From NCBI GenBank assembly GCA_037783415.1, contig JAZGTN010000023.1:1340501-1404500 (forward strand): 64,000 nucleotides of DNA. The letters are read 5' to 3'. The stretch comes from Leptasterias polaris. Its lineage: Eukaryota > Echinodermata > Asteroidea > Forcipulatida > Asteriidae. How positions within the stretch are numbered: position 1 is the first letter of the stretch; each line of letters opens with the position of its first letter. The translations under genes and the position numbers were made by a program. The notes beneath the pieces are model-generated. The model ran no database searches, was not told the DNA's origin, and worked only from the letters and a program-made list of their open reading frames with translations. This document shows positions 43,851 to 55,879 of this stretch, piece after piece.

Positions 43851-44095
43851 TGGGTATCGCTGCTAAAAAATAGGATTTGAACTGCCTCTAGCTACTCGGT
43901 GGTCTAGTTGGTTAGACATCTGCTCTAGAATGGCGAAGGTCGTGGGTTCGAATCCCGTCTGAGTAATATGCATGTGGATTTTTTCACAAGACTTGCAAAA
44001 GTACTGAGTACACAGCGCTTTACACACATCGGTGTATGGATATAACCAAATGATACTCTTTATCCCCTGATGCAAATTTAACATCTATTACATAG
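43851..44095 (+). mobile_element. tRNA-like SINE family C, best-preserved copy
   Basis: An antisense B-box-like GGATTTGAACTGCC (about 43872-43885) precedes a sense head: CGGTGGTCTAGTTGGTTAGA, ATCTGCTCTAGAATGG and GTGGGTTCGAATCCCGTCTG (B box about 43943). The body has CAGCGCTTTACACACATCGG and ends with TGATGCAAATTTAACATC. Other copies are at 15603-15892 and, reversed, 57945-58060. Confidence 0.8.
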
Positions 44096-44139
44096 TGGCT
44101 TTTGTATTTCATCCTAAGTGTGTATTTTTTATATGTTAG

Positions 44140-44215
44140 GTACCCAGGGCCCCGAGGGAGAACAGTTCATTGAAAAATGATGGGGTAACCCAGGTTAAAT
44201 AAACCGAAATGAAAT
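44140..44215 (+). mobile_element. Probable LINE 3' end
   Basis: GTACCCAGGGCCCCGAGGGAG...GATGGGGTAACCCAGGTTAAATAAACC followed by GAAATGAAATG resembles the conserved 3' tail of CR1/L2-type LINEs in marine invertebrates (GGGCCCC..., GGGGTAACCC..., TAAATAAA). Assigned by memory of the family, so moderate confidence. Confidence 0.45.
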
Positions 44216-45667
44216 GAAAGTTTAAAAAACTATAAAAACAACTTGGGAACGAACTTGTATTTCTAGTTTTCCTTGTTTGAACCAAATCGTCAAATAAGTT
44301 TAGACACAGGATGGCTAACAGGTTTTCACTTTCACTGATCATTGCATTAAACAAAAAATGTTTGAATTTGATCCCTCAGCTGCCACTTGTGAAAAAGCTA
44401 AAGGTAAATTAGATTCTGTTCAAGTAATTTCATAACAGTCAACTGGATGGAGGACCTGAGAAATTGGTCATCATTAGCCAATCTGACCACCAGCAGTAGA
44501 GCAGTCATTATTGCACCCAGCCGTCACCATCATTTATCACAACAATACTGCCACTAACAACACCATTCTAGAGTCTCAGGCGACAGAACTCTCAGTCTCA
44601 TAATCACATTGCAAATCAAGAACATGAAAAAAAGAAACAAAAGTAGAGAAACTGACAGGAGGGGGGAGACCTTGTTGCTGGGATAATTGGCTTCCGACTA
44701 TGAGAGGTTGAATTTGATTAGCTTTTCAGAGCTTGATGAGCAGCTAGTGCAGGTGATAATCAGATGGGATCATACCTGTGGTTGGCCTTCATGGTAAGAT
44801 GGAAAAGAAATCACTGTGTGTGATCCTTCAAAAGGGGATAATCAAGTTAATTAGGGGGGGGGGTGGGATCGAAAATGTCTGCCAACGCACTAATACTTTG
44901 TTAGCAATTCTGCATTAAACAAGTGACGCTTCTTCTTTTGGAACAATTAGGATCTTTACATCAGATTCTCAATTGGTACAAAATGTCTTGACATCCTATT
45001 AATTCTTTTCAAAGAGACAATAAGAAACATAGAACGAGAATGAAGAACGAGTTGAGCACTAGGAAACTGATATGTCAGTCAACTCCCCTAACCCACACAT
45101 ACAGGCTACACTAGGAGGACTTCCGTTCCATTGTCCCAATGCAAATCAATTCTCCTTCTTATTGCATATGTCCTATAACAAAAAAGTTCAAATCTCAATG
45201 GACTAAAGCCATATTCGCATTCAATTTTGTTGGGGTAAACTAACTAAAATGGGTAACTTGACCATTTTAAGTGCAAGGAAAAGTACAAAAGTCCACTACG
45301 TAGTTTAACTGGCCACCTTATGCCAAGGTCTACCTCCATGGTCAAACCAATCCGAGCCAAAAAGGCTGGTGTGCACGCATCGTCAACGCGGTAAAACTGA
45401 CCCAAAAAATATCACGTCCGGTTCACTGCACTGCCATGAGTCACATGACACAAGGAAGTGAGCTACCACATACATTTACTGGTCATGTTCACATTCAAGT
45501 TGTTGTTGCAGCAGTATACAGAACTCAGAAATTGCGTCCCTTTTGTTGCTTGCGTTGTTTTTCTTACTTTTATTTGCTGTGCTTCTCTTCAACCATTGTT
45601 TACAACCTAGGTCATATATTTTGCCACATCCGATTAAAGGTCACTGGCGTATAGTGCCCTCAAGTGA
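44216..45667. other. No gene seen; one G run
   Basis: Unrecognised sequence, with a poly-G run of 10 at 44854-44863. Confidence 0.5.
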
Positions 45668-45922
45668 TTACATTTAGTAAGTGGTGTTTGAAGCTTTGCA
45701 TGGTGTTGAAAGTAAGAAGTAACTATAACTATAAATGTAAATAGTAGTGAACTTGCGGGTACAACCATGTGTATAATCTCTTTTGGGAGGAGTGTTGGCT
45801 CTGAAAAACCGGCTCTTTTCAGAGCCAACACTCCTCCCAAAAGAGATTATACACATGGTTGTACCCGCAAGTTCACTACTATTTACATTTATAGTTATAG
45901 TTACTTCTTACATTTAGTAAGT
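45668..45922. repeat. Perfect palindrome (96-bp arms, 8-nt loop) between 15-bp direct repeats
   Basis: Positions 45712-45807 and 45816-45911 are exact reverse complements, 96 of 96 bases, separated by ACCGGCTC. The direct repeat TTACATTTAGTAAGT lies at 45668-45682 and again at 45908-45922, overlapping the end of the right arm. The same peptide start (MCIISFGRSVGSEK) is read from both strands because of this symmetry; it is not a gene. Perfect arms in an otherwise decayed region imply a very recent event or an assembly or library artefact. Confidence 0.97.
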
Positions 45923-46764
45923 CGGTGGGTTTGTTTCGGTTCGTTTACCTATGTTGAATAATCAAGCGCGGCCACCCGTAAGATTTACCCATGGTCTCGG
46001 TTAATGTTAATCCAATGCCAATGCGACTTGATCCAGAAACCAGAACACTTTTCCTCTATACAGATCAACCAGGCCTCATAAAGGCTGTGGGAGTGGGTGG
46101 TGCAGAGGGGCAAAAATGTGTTTGGCCTGCAGTTGCAGCAGATTTCGTCCCAATTACTCAAAAATTATGTGGCTGGCTGCCAAAGGGACAAACACAATGT
46201 AGGAGTGCCCCTTGCAACTCAGCTTCTCAGCTGCGAGTAAGGATGATTAGCCTCCCAACTTATTATTATTATTATCATCATATTATTATTATTTACTGTT
46301 TCATTTGTTTTAAGCACTCCACCAAATTGAGGACTGCTATTTCTTCCACTCTTTCGTACCATTGTTTGTCCAAAATTTAAACTTCAGACAGTAAGTCTCA
46401 TAGCATTTGAACAAAGTGGATTGCCAATTGATGGTATACCAAAAAAATTATGGAAAGTTCTTGGTTGAAACGGGTAGACAAGTCGCCCACACACACAATC
46501 AGTTTTTGATAAGTTTTTATTTAGCATTAAAAACTTAGACAACCACGTCTCTATGAAATAAGTAAAGTGCACTTTGGAGTAGATCCAAGTTGTTGGACTT
46601 TAAAGGTCTTATTGAGCAATTGTCAAATTGCATACAGCTGTAATAAATCAAAGATAACTTTGCTATTGAGGATGTAATGTTCCCGTTGTAGAAAGTCCTT
46701 TGTTTAAATGATTAGACATTCCCACCCACACATAATTAATGTCTCACAAGTGTCTGGTGGGTGA
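45923..46764. other. No supportable gene; (ATT) patch
   Basis: A 129-codon plus frame at 45991-46380 has no recognisable domain. A TTATTATTATTATCATCATATTATTATT microsatellite lies near 46260-46290. Confidence 0.5.
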
Positions 46765-46895
46765 CTGCTCTATGTTCTGACAACCCTATGTTTCAATAAC
46801 CCCTCGTGATCTACACGCCAGGGTGAGGGTTAGGGTTATAACTACGATAAGGAAAACACATTAACTGTGCCAGAAAACAGGGGTGTAACCTTCTG
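46765..46895 (+). repeat. Dispersed repeat family F, TTAGGG-bearing copy
   Basis: TGCTCTATGTTCTGACAACC, AATAACCCCTCGTGATCTAC, GGGTTAGGGTTA and AACAGGGGTGTAACC occur in the family order. Confidence 0.75.
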
Positions 46896-47980
46896 ATCAG
46901 CTTTAAGAAGATATAAAGGCCACCTCTTTAAATTATGCAAAGAGCACTTTTGAGTAAATCCAGTTTATTCCTCAAAAAATTAAACTCTGTAAATATTTTC
47001 CCAATTTCAAGGACTTAAAAAAAATCTCCTATCCTACGTATTTAGAAAACACATTAGAAGTCTAAAGAAGAGACATTGTGAAATTAAAATGCCAAAGATA
47101 AATGTATTGTATACTTTTAATAGTATGTTGTATAAAGAACCTAGCAGTTTCACATATGCGCACTTTAAGAAAAGGGCACTAAACATTTCAGCGTAGGCAA
47201 GTTGATATAAAAATATGATCTATGCAGACAAAGTAAACATTTTAATGATTGTCAAATGTGATTGTATCTTTGTTAATACTTTGATCTATGTTTAAGAAAG
47301 AAAAAACCTACGCCAGGATGAAGCTTTGAGGTGATTGGTCATCACCATCCCAACCATGACGCACTGACTGAGCTATTTGCTGGTGGCTCAATTACAGCCA
47401 CTGAAGTTTGGAGTCACTGTGCAACTTATTATTCCCTAAATTAATTATCTCTTTTTTTCTCCTTCAATGTCTGACCCCGAGAAGTATTTTTGTCACGTTC
47501 TAGCCGAGAAAACTACTGATAGCCAGCAGAGAAACAGATTGGATTTGGACTCTGAGCTTTGATCTCATTAGGGAACTTTAATGGGATATTTTTTTAAATG
47601 TTTTTTGTTATTACTTTTTTTCTTCTTTTTCTTTTTGTGGCACATGAAACGAGATGGCACACAAGACTAATGCAGAGATGAAATAATATCAAAACACCAT
47701 TTGCAATAATTGGTTTTTAGAAGGGAGAAATTGTTTTTGCATGCAAGAAGAGCTCAGAGTGGCATCACATTTCAAACTGAAAAGAATCTCTCTCAGTCTC
47801 AGTGGCCAAAAGGAAAATGACTGTCAAACTGAAACGGAGGAAAAAGTGTGTTGCTGGCGGCAAAATATGACACCACTATACCCATGGAAACATCCAAGCT
47901 GCGTAATGCATCCAATTTTCTTTTGCGGACTATCAATTCAAGGTAATGTGTGAACAATTCAGCACAACAGAAATAAACTG
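46896..47980. other. No gene seen
   Basis: AT-rich; short unsupported frames; pyrimidine-rich patch near 47585-47640. Confidence 0.5.
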
Positions 47981-48600
47981 TGGGTCATTCCGTGTCAAAT
48001 CACCTAAAATTCTGAAATGTTGGGCAGGCTCCGTCTCAGATTTTGCTAATTTTTTTCCCAAACATTCCTCTATGGGTGCCATGAACACACACCAAGTTTT
48101 AGAAACCTACCCCTTAACATTTTTGAGATATTACCCCCTAAAAATTTAAGCCCCGCCCCTTCAAATTTACTTTTTGTGTTTTGGGCATTTTTATCTACAA
48201 ATTGAGATAAGATATGTAACTGCAAATTAATATACAGGGTACCTGGTACCCCATCAACTAGAATCTACTGTCAAAAGTAGCATAGGACATTTTTATATCA
48301 AGGCATAGGCCTAGGTCTTTAAAAACTGAAATTTTAGCCCGCGGAATGATTTTTCTTCATTTTTGAGACCCCCTTGTGCCCAAGTGAAATGTCCGATTGC
48401 TTTTGTATTACATTTGGTCATAAACTAGGTGTATATGTGTGACCTGATGTAAGGATAGACCAATCACACCTTTGATTGGTATTTGGTAGGGGTCCAAATG
48501 TGGGTCTGGCTGTAAAAATGCCCAAAAACACCTTTTTCGAGTGGTTATTTGACAACGTGGGACATTACTGACAGATTTCCCAATAATACTTTGTATATAC
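47981..48600 (+). repeat. Probable dispersed repeat beginning GGGTCATTCCGTGTCAAATC
   Basis: The opening words match a repeat I recall from several invertebrate genomes (GGGTCATTCC..TCAAATCA). The stretch also holds a near-perfect GGGTACC-T-GGTACCC hairpin (48237-48251). There is no second copy in the window, so the boundaries and the repeat call are inference. Confidence 0.35.
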
Positions 48601-48634
48601 TTGTGTTCTATCCAGTTCTACTGCTATTTCTGAA

Positions 48635-48770
48635 GTGTCGTGGCCAAGCAGTGTAGTAAACAGACTCAAGTTCAAACTCATTACATCATAATTCGTATTC
48701 ATTGTAAACTTTTACAAGGTGCTAAATAAATATAAAAGTCTCATAGTTCAAACATAGCTCTGTAGACCTA
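48635..48770 (+). mobile_element. tRNA-Leu-type SINE (family A), decayed copy
   Basis: GTGTCGTGGCCAAGCAGTGT and CAGACTCAAGTTC keep the head. ATTGTAAACTTTTACAAGGTGCTAAATAAA and CATAGTTCAAACATAGCTCTG match the tail of the 14822 copy. The middle of the SINE is deleted. Confidence 0.65.
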
Positions 48771-48908
48771 TTGTATAAGGAGGCTGAAATATCTACAGCT
48801 GGCTGCAATATAAGAAAAGTATTTCTTAGATTTTTTTTTCTTTCTTCTCCCTGCCCCAATTATTATTTGGTTGTTCGTGCATCATTCACATTCTTCATTA
48901 TGAAGATT

Positions 48909-48929
48909 GGGGGGGGGGGGGGGGGGGGG
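48909..48929. repeat. Poly-G run of 21
   Basis: Twenty-one uninterrupted G bases. Confidence 0.97.
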
Positions 48930-50320
48930 AAACTCATAGACATTTATGAAATTCACTTTTCCAATTCTTTTTATTTGGGCCACTTCATTTGTTGTCGGTT
49001 CAATCTTTCCACCTGGGTTTGACATCAAAGTATCTTATCTGGGCCACACATTGTTGCCTGTCGAATCGTATCTGCAGAGCGAATTCAGCAGATCACGAAT
49101 CCCTACGCCTTGAAATCTGACACCAGACATCATTACTGTGCAGGCAGACGGTCCTTATCCCCTATATAACAGATTTCTAAAGACTTCTTACAAGACCAGA
49201 ACATAATCCAAACTGCATTGGAACAGTCTGAAAGGAAACTCCCCAAGGCAAGACTTCATGGATTTATTGTGTGTGTTTTTCTTAAGAACGTACTTTTTAC
49301 AAAATAAAAAACACTTTGAAGCTTAACGATATAGCAGCTAGGTCAGTAACTTATGCTGAAATGAGATATTTGAAAAAACAAAATCAACCAATATGAAAAT
49401 ATCAAGTATGCCAAACATCACTTGAATATTTTAAAGTGCCAAATGATAAACAGTAATGAAATGAGATATTTGGTGGAAAAATAATCTGCTCGAATTTGAA
49501 CTCAAAATGTTTACACGGGTAGGCTTTAGATAAATAGATAGATAGATAAGTAGATAATACATAATACATAACACTGTGATATTTTGTATTTGCACAAACA
49601 CCTTTTAAAACTGATACAGTAAAATGATTAGATACTTGAAGAGAAGCCTTGGAGTAACTTATGCATCTTCAACACTTCCATCAGATCAAGATAACAGTAA
49701 GAGAATCAGTGGCCTAAGGAAAACATCACCCTCCTCTGTTCATTTTAAACCTGGATCACAGGCACAACAAGTCATGCTTCCCAGAAAATAAAACTGATCA
49801 AAAGGTCAAACCCCATCCTGTTAAACTTCCCAAGCTTTTGCAGATAATTCCATCAAATGTAGAGATTTCAGGCTTGATCCTAGAGTTAGACTAAATCATG
49901 ATTATGTCTCTCATCCCTTGCCCCCCCCCCCCACCCCCAGGAGGAGCTTCTTTGGCTAGGCTGATGATTGGAAGTGTTTTTTTCTTCAAACTGTTGTTAC
50001 AGGACGTTGACTTCTTATACTGTCGGTCATGTTAGGATGGGATCTACAATGCTGAATTGAGTGTCTCAAAGAAAGTCAACAGTAATCTCACTGATTCAAA
50101 GCCATAATACTCCCTTATGTCTACGTTAATAGTATGTTGATTTGACCACAACTGAGAGCTGATACTTGGTACTGATCATGAACAATAATAATAAGTAACA
50201 TCTACAAGGAATGCTTTGAAAAATAATATTAAACTTGAAACATCCCATTTCATTTCCCTGTTTGAAAGTAACTGAAAAAACAACATGGTTTGGTTCACAG
50301 AGTTTGATCTATGGAAACAA
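48930..50320. other. No gene seen; GATA microsatellite and C run
   Basis: TAGATAGATAGATAAGTAGATAATACATAATACATAA lies near 49534-49570 and a C12-A-C5 run at 49921-49938. The rest is unrecognised. Confidence 0.5.
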
Positions 50321-50571
50321 GGGGCCAATTTCATGGCTCTGCTTACCGCTGAATTCTGTGCTTGCGATCACCATTCTCCACTTACAGGGCAAGTGCCAAA
50401 TTTCTGTGCTAGCTGTGTAAGTGAAGAATGCCTAGTAACGCAGAGTACGCACCCACACAAGCAAGCATTCCCTGCTCACCTGTGATATATTCTTGGCGTA
50501 AGTGCGTAATTCCCCGCTTCAGTAAACTGATTATTTGCTTAAGGTATAAGCAGAGCCATGAAATTGGGCCC
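50321..50571. mobile_element. MITE family H, full-length, 25-bp terminal inverted repeats
   Basis: Left end GGGGCCAATTTCATGGCTCT(GCTTA) at 50321-50345 mirrors the right end at 50547-50571 (TAAG CAGAGCCATGAAATTGGGCCC) with 24 of 25 positions matching. It is 251 bp and non-coding. Family relatives: 41026-41142, 52629-52812, 52921-53075 and 57105-57260. Confidence 0.9.
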
Positions 50572-51104
50572 ATTACTGATAAATTACCAGTAGCAATTTT
50601 TTCCTATAATGCTGATGAACAATTCATCACTGGTTTTATCTTGATTTACAAAAAACTTTCTGACAATACCACCGGCCCAGTACAAGGTCCGTATTGCAAT
50701 TACATATTTGTGATAATCAAAAGGGACTTGAAGGTTGTGAGCCTTGTCCCCATGCCATCTAAAAGTTTGTAATTTATAATAACAAATCAGCTGAAATACA
50801 CCTGTTGCAACCCCCTTTTTATATTTTTTCCTGTGTTATTTTATTTAAAGCAAGCCTCGCAGTGTATGTTGTATTACATGACGTCCTTGGTGGAACAAGA
50901 AATGTTAGGAAATGCTTGTGCTGCCACAACAGCATATGCTTGTATGGTAGCAATGAAACTCAAACCCTTTGGTTACGTTTTTGAAAACAACCTGCCACCT
51001 CTGATCAATCAGACAATGTTTAAAAGAAAGAGTGAGAAAGTAATAAACCCTGAGGGAAACTGACTGAGTAATGTTTAATTCAATTATGTGTTGGAACATA
51101 GAAA
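50572..51104. other. No gene seen
   Basis: Unsupported 76-114 codon frames without recognisable domains. Confidence 0.45.
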
Positions 51105-51240
51105 ATTTGACTAGATTGGGATTTGAATCTGCGATCTCCGGATTAATGTACTGGTGTTCCACCAACTGAGCTATCCAGCCCTAATGTTGGGGGTCTTTCT
51201 TCTTTCTCAATATCTTTGTTTGTGGTCGTCATGATCAGTT
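51105..51240 (-). mobile_element. tRNA-derived SINE-like element, family B copy 2
   Basis: The minus strand reads GGGCTGGATAGCTCAGTTGG (A-box region), a CCGGAGATC arm, and CAGATTCAAATCCCAATCTA (B box). It shares tRNA part and both flanks with 2820-2990. Confidence 0.72.
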
Positions 51241-51440
51241 TGGCATATTGGTAACTTTTCTCGCGTTCCACCTCTGGGACCCGTGGATTGGGTTTTCAGT
51301 CCCTTCCTGATTGCGTGGGTTTTCCCTGGAATAATTCTCTGGGGTTTTCCTCCCACATCTAGAACTGAATCTTCTTTCTTTGTCTTCTATCAAGGGGTTC
51401 TTGGCTAGTATAGTGATTAAGTTCACTTTTGTGAGAGTCA
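51241..51440 (+). repeat. Probable SINE body with GGGTTTTC / CCTCCCACATCTA motif
   Basis: CCACCTCTGGGACCCGTGG, TTGGGTTTTCAGTCCCTTCC, TCTCTGGGGTTTTCCTCCCA and CATCTAGAACTGAATC follow the order of a tRNA-SINE body I know from marine invertebrates. TTGGGTTTTCAGTCCCTTCC also occurs near 56528-56550. Confidence 0.45.
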
Positions 51441-52628
51441 TTGGCTTCACAAGCAGAATAAATGAAATGAAAAGCGGAGAAAGGGAGAACAAGTATTGGA
51501 AGAAACAGAAAGTAAAGTGTGTATATAGGAGGGGGCTGGCCTCCCCTTCCTTTTAATGTTAGCTGTAAACAGTCAAGTTTAAAGTTAGCAGGGAAGGCCC
51601 ACGCCTGCTGAAAAAAGCTGAGTATCACTACATGTATGAACAAATGAACTGAATATGCTCCTTCTCCATCATCAGCTTTGTTGCATTGATTTAAGTCAAG
51701 AGAGAAAAAAGGGAAAGAAGATGCTTGTTTCTTATTTATATCAAGAAGAAAAATAAAGTACCATGTTTTATTATTGTACAAATGAAATAGTATAGAAAAA
51801 AGTAGAAAAATATATGATTTATATTTATTTTTGTTAAGTCTCTCCTTTTTCTAGAGGCACACCTTTTCACTTCAAACGCAAGACAAACTAGCGTTAATTG
51901 GATCGATGTCCTCGTCTCACTTGCTTCCCAATGATCCTTTCTAAAAAACACCTTGTCAGAAATGTGAAGTGTTCAAAGAGAAGCGGATCTTCCCTCTTTA
52001 AAGTGCTTTGATAAATCATAACAAAATGATGGCGTGTGTATGACATGAACTCAAAATTAACATGTAGCCTACTTTCTCTTCATCTGAGGAGAAACACAAG
52101 GAGTATAGGCGGACGTCCTCAGAGACATATAAGCACAACAGGAACTAGATTTTCATAAGACTTTCAGCATAACCCCTTTGAATCACCTCGGTCGTTGAAA
52201 ACAAGAGGAAGAACGGGGGTCGTACGATATGAAAATGAAATCTTTGCATTGACTCAGCGGGCAAATGTTTACCCGGTCTATTTCCTGTTATTGAAAAAGA
52301 AGTGGGGTATGTAGAATTGAACGATTTCAATTGAAAACAAGAGTCTGAAAAAAGACACCTGTATTTCATCATGTTAGCATGCTTGAGCGCATTTAATAAT
52401 GACAGAATTTAATTATCTGCAACTTAAACTCAGGCCATTCGCGATGGAGGTTGTCAAAATAATTTCAGAGCCAACACCATGTGTTCAAATATTCCAGTGG
52501 AAGATTAGCGAGATGCTTAAATGCCTTTGAGTGCTTGGAAAGATTTAAATCTGTGGCTACTAATTTCAAAGAGCAGTTAACCACACAAAAACTTGCTTAT
52601 CACAGATTAATTTGCTCAATAACAAACC
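51441..52628. other. No gene seen
   Basis: Unrecognised sequence, short frames only. Confidence 0.5.
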
Positions 52629-52812
52629 GGCTAAACTACCATGGCACAATTTCATAAAGCCGTTACACAGAAAATAGTGCTTACCAAATGTCATTACTAA
52701 GCAAAATATAAGTGGGGCACTAGGTGCAATGATATAAACTTTATGGCATTTTAGCTGGTAACCCAATTCTTAGCAGATTTGGTGCTTTGGGGTTTAATCA
52801 AATTGGGCTCAA
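52629..52812. mobile_element. MITE family H-related, diverged
   Basis: GCACAATTTCATAAAGCCGTTA at the left and CAAATTGGGCTCAA at the right resemble inverted family H ends. TTACCAAATGTCATTACTAAGC and GGTAACCCAATTCTTAGCAGA are shared with 57105-57260. Confidence 0.6.
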
Positions 52813-52920
52813 GCCATGTTCCTTTATGTGTTACTGATTTTCTACTAACTTAGACTAATAAGAATATCAAATTGTTCAGCTATTGTTTCCCCAGAGAATT
52901 TTATGATTTGTTTGCTTCAT

Positions 52921-53075
52921 TTGGGCCTAATTTGACAAAGATGCTTAACAGAAAATATCGCTAACCAAATATATCTGCTTAGAAAAAAAAATGTGCAGGT
53001 ACCAAGCCTCAAATAGAAATAGTTCAGCACTTTGGCTGGTATATTTTGTTGCACTTGGTAAATTTGTGTTCAATG
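52921..53075. mobile_element. MITE family H-related, second diverged copy
   Basis: GGGCCTAATTTGACAAAGATGCTTAACAGAAAATATCGCTAACC at the left is a variant of the GGGCCCAATTTCAT...GCTTAGCAGAAAA motif seen at 57105 and 50321. The right end is decayed. Confidence 0.5.
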
Positions 53076-54222
53076 TATTTGGCCGAGGTGTTGATTGAGA
53101 AGTATCAACAAGTGATTTCTGGTTTTCTATATTGGGTTACATCTGCAATGTATTGCAGCCATGTATCAGGGCTTCTCAAGTCAGGTCAGGTTAATAAGGA
53201 ATAGATTGAAACATTGTACAGCAGACTGGGAAAAAAATGGGAAAAACAATCCACAGTAAGGACAGAAGTCCTCTTACCATCTGCTCCTGTATTTCCTTTC
53301 TTGGCAATCGTTAATCACGAGGGGAAACTTCAAGATGTCAAAACTATACCATGACATCTTCATGCATGACATTTTACATTGAATATGACAAGATTCTGGG
53401 AATAGCAACACTGGATGACAAAACAACCATATGTCTGTCGATAAACAATTACAATGTACCTGTTACAGACTGTATCAAAATGTGTTTAATTTTAAAAACA
53501 ATCTTAAACAATACTTCCCAGCTGTTCGGAATGCAAAACATGAATGACATTAAACAACAATATGCTTTAATGTAGTGTTTAAGGGTCTAGACAAATTGCT
53601 ACCCGTTTTGATTCTGGTTTTTGCCAGGGGTGGAGTGTGAAATGGGGAGAGATGAAAGAGTTACACCCCCTCCCTTCAACCCAATTGGGCGCATGATTGC
53701 CTCTTCCAGGAGCAGCATGTACGGTTCAAATAGGAAAGGATGCTAATATGGATGCAGACACTTGTAAGAGTGTCATCTTACCATGGGGCAAATCCTCTCT
53801 GTCCCAAGGTAGAGCAATATAAAAGACCCACTGCTGGATATTTTACTTGTGCAGCTAGGCCAGTGCTGGGAAAAGGGACATCTGACGCTCTGTGTTCGAC
53901 TGACAAACTGGGAGCTTCTGTGAAATCGGATTACGACTGTAGATCCAAGTAGATCAAGCCGGAAGGAAAGAGAAGCATTGGACTGCAGAGGCTATTTATA
54001 TCAGTAACAAGCAATTGGAGCCTGCACATGCAGGTCACAATCTTGTATGGCTGAGAGAGCTTTGTGCTTCCCATGTCAGGCAGATTTCAACATTTTCAGC
54101 ATTTTCAAGGCTTGGAAAGAGTGCTTTATTGTGTTGGTGAACCTGTTTATCTTTTATGAGAATTGTAAGTGAACTTAGCAGAATTACCGAGGGAGAAGGA
54201 GGAAGTGCCCCAAACCCAGGTG
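53076..54222. other. No supportable gene; GC-richer patch at 53690-53990
   Basis: The plus frame at 53740-53952 sits in a less AT-rich patch but shows no recognisable domain. The sequence around 53600-53720 is unremarkable. Confidence 0.4.
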
Positions 54223-54241
54223 CCCCCCCCAAAAAAAAAAA
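54223..54241. repeat. C8-A11 homopolymer junction
   Basis: Eight C followed by eleven A bases. Confidence 0.9.
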
Positions 54242-55879
54242 CCACCCCAAAATACTCCAACAACCCCAAGCAAGGAAACATAGATACATGTAGTTTTAAG
54301 GACCCTAATGGAAATAAGTTTGAGTTATTGGCTTTTTGGGGGGCAGTCTTCAGATAACTTTGTGCAGTTTTTCTGTCTTCTTTTCTACTTTTGTTTCCAT
54401 TGTTATCTTCCTTTTACTTCGTATGTATTTTTGCCATGTTCTTGCTGTTTTCCCAAAATAAATTCAAATCAAATCAAATAGTCGGCATTTCTGAGATAAA
54501 GCTGATTATTTATCTTTCTGCGTTTAGCAAAAAGAGAAAAACAAATTCCTCGAAGACAACCCCTATGGGGATGCAAACTACATTAATGAATGCATTGAAG
54601 CTTGAAAAAGTCTTTTGAACTACTGTACGTTGCTCATGTGGTTAATTTGATCAACTTTACAATGCTCCAACTGCTAACAACATTCTGCAACCCGAATGTG
54701 ATTTAACCGGAGTGGCTCATGCGCGGCTCCTAAAACCAATAATGTACCTTCCGGTTTATAGTTGCAATAAAACTGACAAGCTGTCTCAGCATGTTCAACA
54801 CTCGATGCAAACTTCCTCTGCCCTCCCCATGATAAGACAGTTCTAACAATACCACAGAGCGTGTGGAAGTGTCCATATGCCTCAGAGCACATTGCTCTGT
54901 ATATTCCCCAAGCCATCCTGGACATCTTTCCCAATTTGCAATTCCAGTTTGGTTTACTGTGTGACACCAAATGACCTGAGGCTAGTAACTCATCTCATTG
55001 TTGTCCAAGGAATATCACTCATGACTCAAGTACATTGAGACTATCTGTCCAGTATAGAGAGTTTCTCCGTACTGAGATCAGCTGGCTGAATGCCAACTAA
55101 AACTGCAATGGACAAGTCAAAATTCTTTGGAAGGAGTTCAAATAGACTGGTCGATTGCTTCTAGAAGGCAGGTATTGCATAATAAGTAGCAGAAATTTAA
55201 CTCAAGTTAAAAATACTGAGGTTTGAAAGTGTCACTATTAACCATGGAAGACTTCTTATTCAAATTATTCATTGTTACCCCACAAAAATTAAACCGATTT
55301 TCGGATGTGGACCGGTTAAAATCCAGTGGGATTATTAGAGTAAGTGAAAAGGACAAACCTTTTCAGTGAACCATTCCACTATCAGAATCTTTATTTATTT
55401 ATGTATTTATTTATTTGTTTATTTTTGTTATTACTATTATTTTTTAAATAAGCTTTTTACTTTATGTCTGATTTTTACAGTAAAAACATTAAAACGTGTA
55501 TTGTCTGATCTCCATTGAAATTGTACTTGTACTACAGTTCTTAGAAATGTGTTAAGTACTACATGTATGTTGTGTAGCAGCAGATGTCTCAATTATTGCT
55601 GCTTTATTTAATATTCTACATGTAATGTATGACACGTCCGGTAAGATTTACCATATGCCTGAATAATAAAAATACAGACATCACAACTTTGAATGATCAC
55701 AAGGGGGCGCTATCACTTTTACCACAAGAAGCATTTCCTCGGCATGTCTACGCAGTGGCTTTGCATGATTATGGCTGTGGCTAAAAGATGTTTTCATGGA
55801 AAGTGCTAGTGAAGCCATAGCCTAAGCCGCTAACTGAAACACCTTTTGACAATGTCATAGTTCCCTCCCATTCTTCATC
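54242..55879. other. No gene seen; possible retroposon tail and TTTA microsatellite
   Basis: AAAATAAATTCAAATCAAATCAAAT at 54456-54480 looks like a LINE or SINE tail. A TTTA/TATT microsatellite lies at about 55390-55425. A CTCF-like GGGGGCGCT word is at 55697-55711. Confidence 0.45.
55697..55711 (+). promoter_or_regulatory. CTCF-like motif (13 of 15)
   Basis: TCACAAGGGGGCGCT matches CCASYAGRKGGCRSY except at positions 1 and 5. Motif only. Confidence 0.25.

Noticed and set aside
45674..45961. Identical short peptides on opposite strands (MCIISFGRSVGSEK...)
   Set aside because: Explained completely by the perfect palindrome.
45991..46380. 129-codon plus frame
   Set aside because: No family recognised; the end runs into a TAT-rich microsatellite encoding poly-Tyr, typical of a chance frame.
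53740..53952. 70-codon plus frame in a GC-richer patch
   Set aside because: No domain or splice signals; could be repeat-derived.
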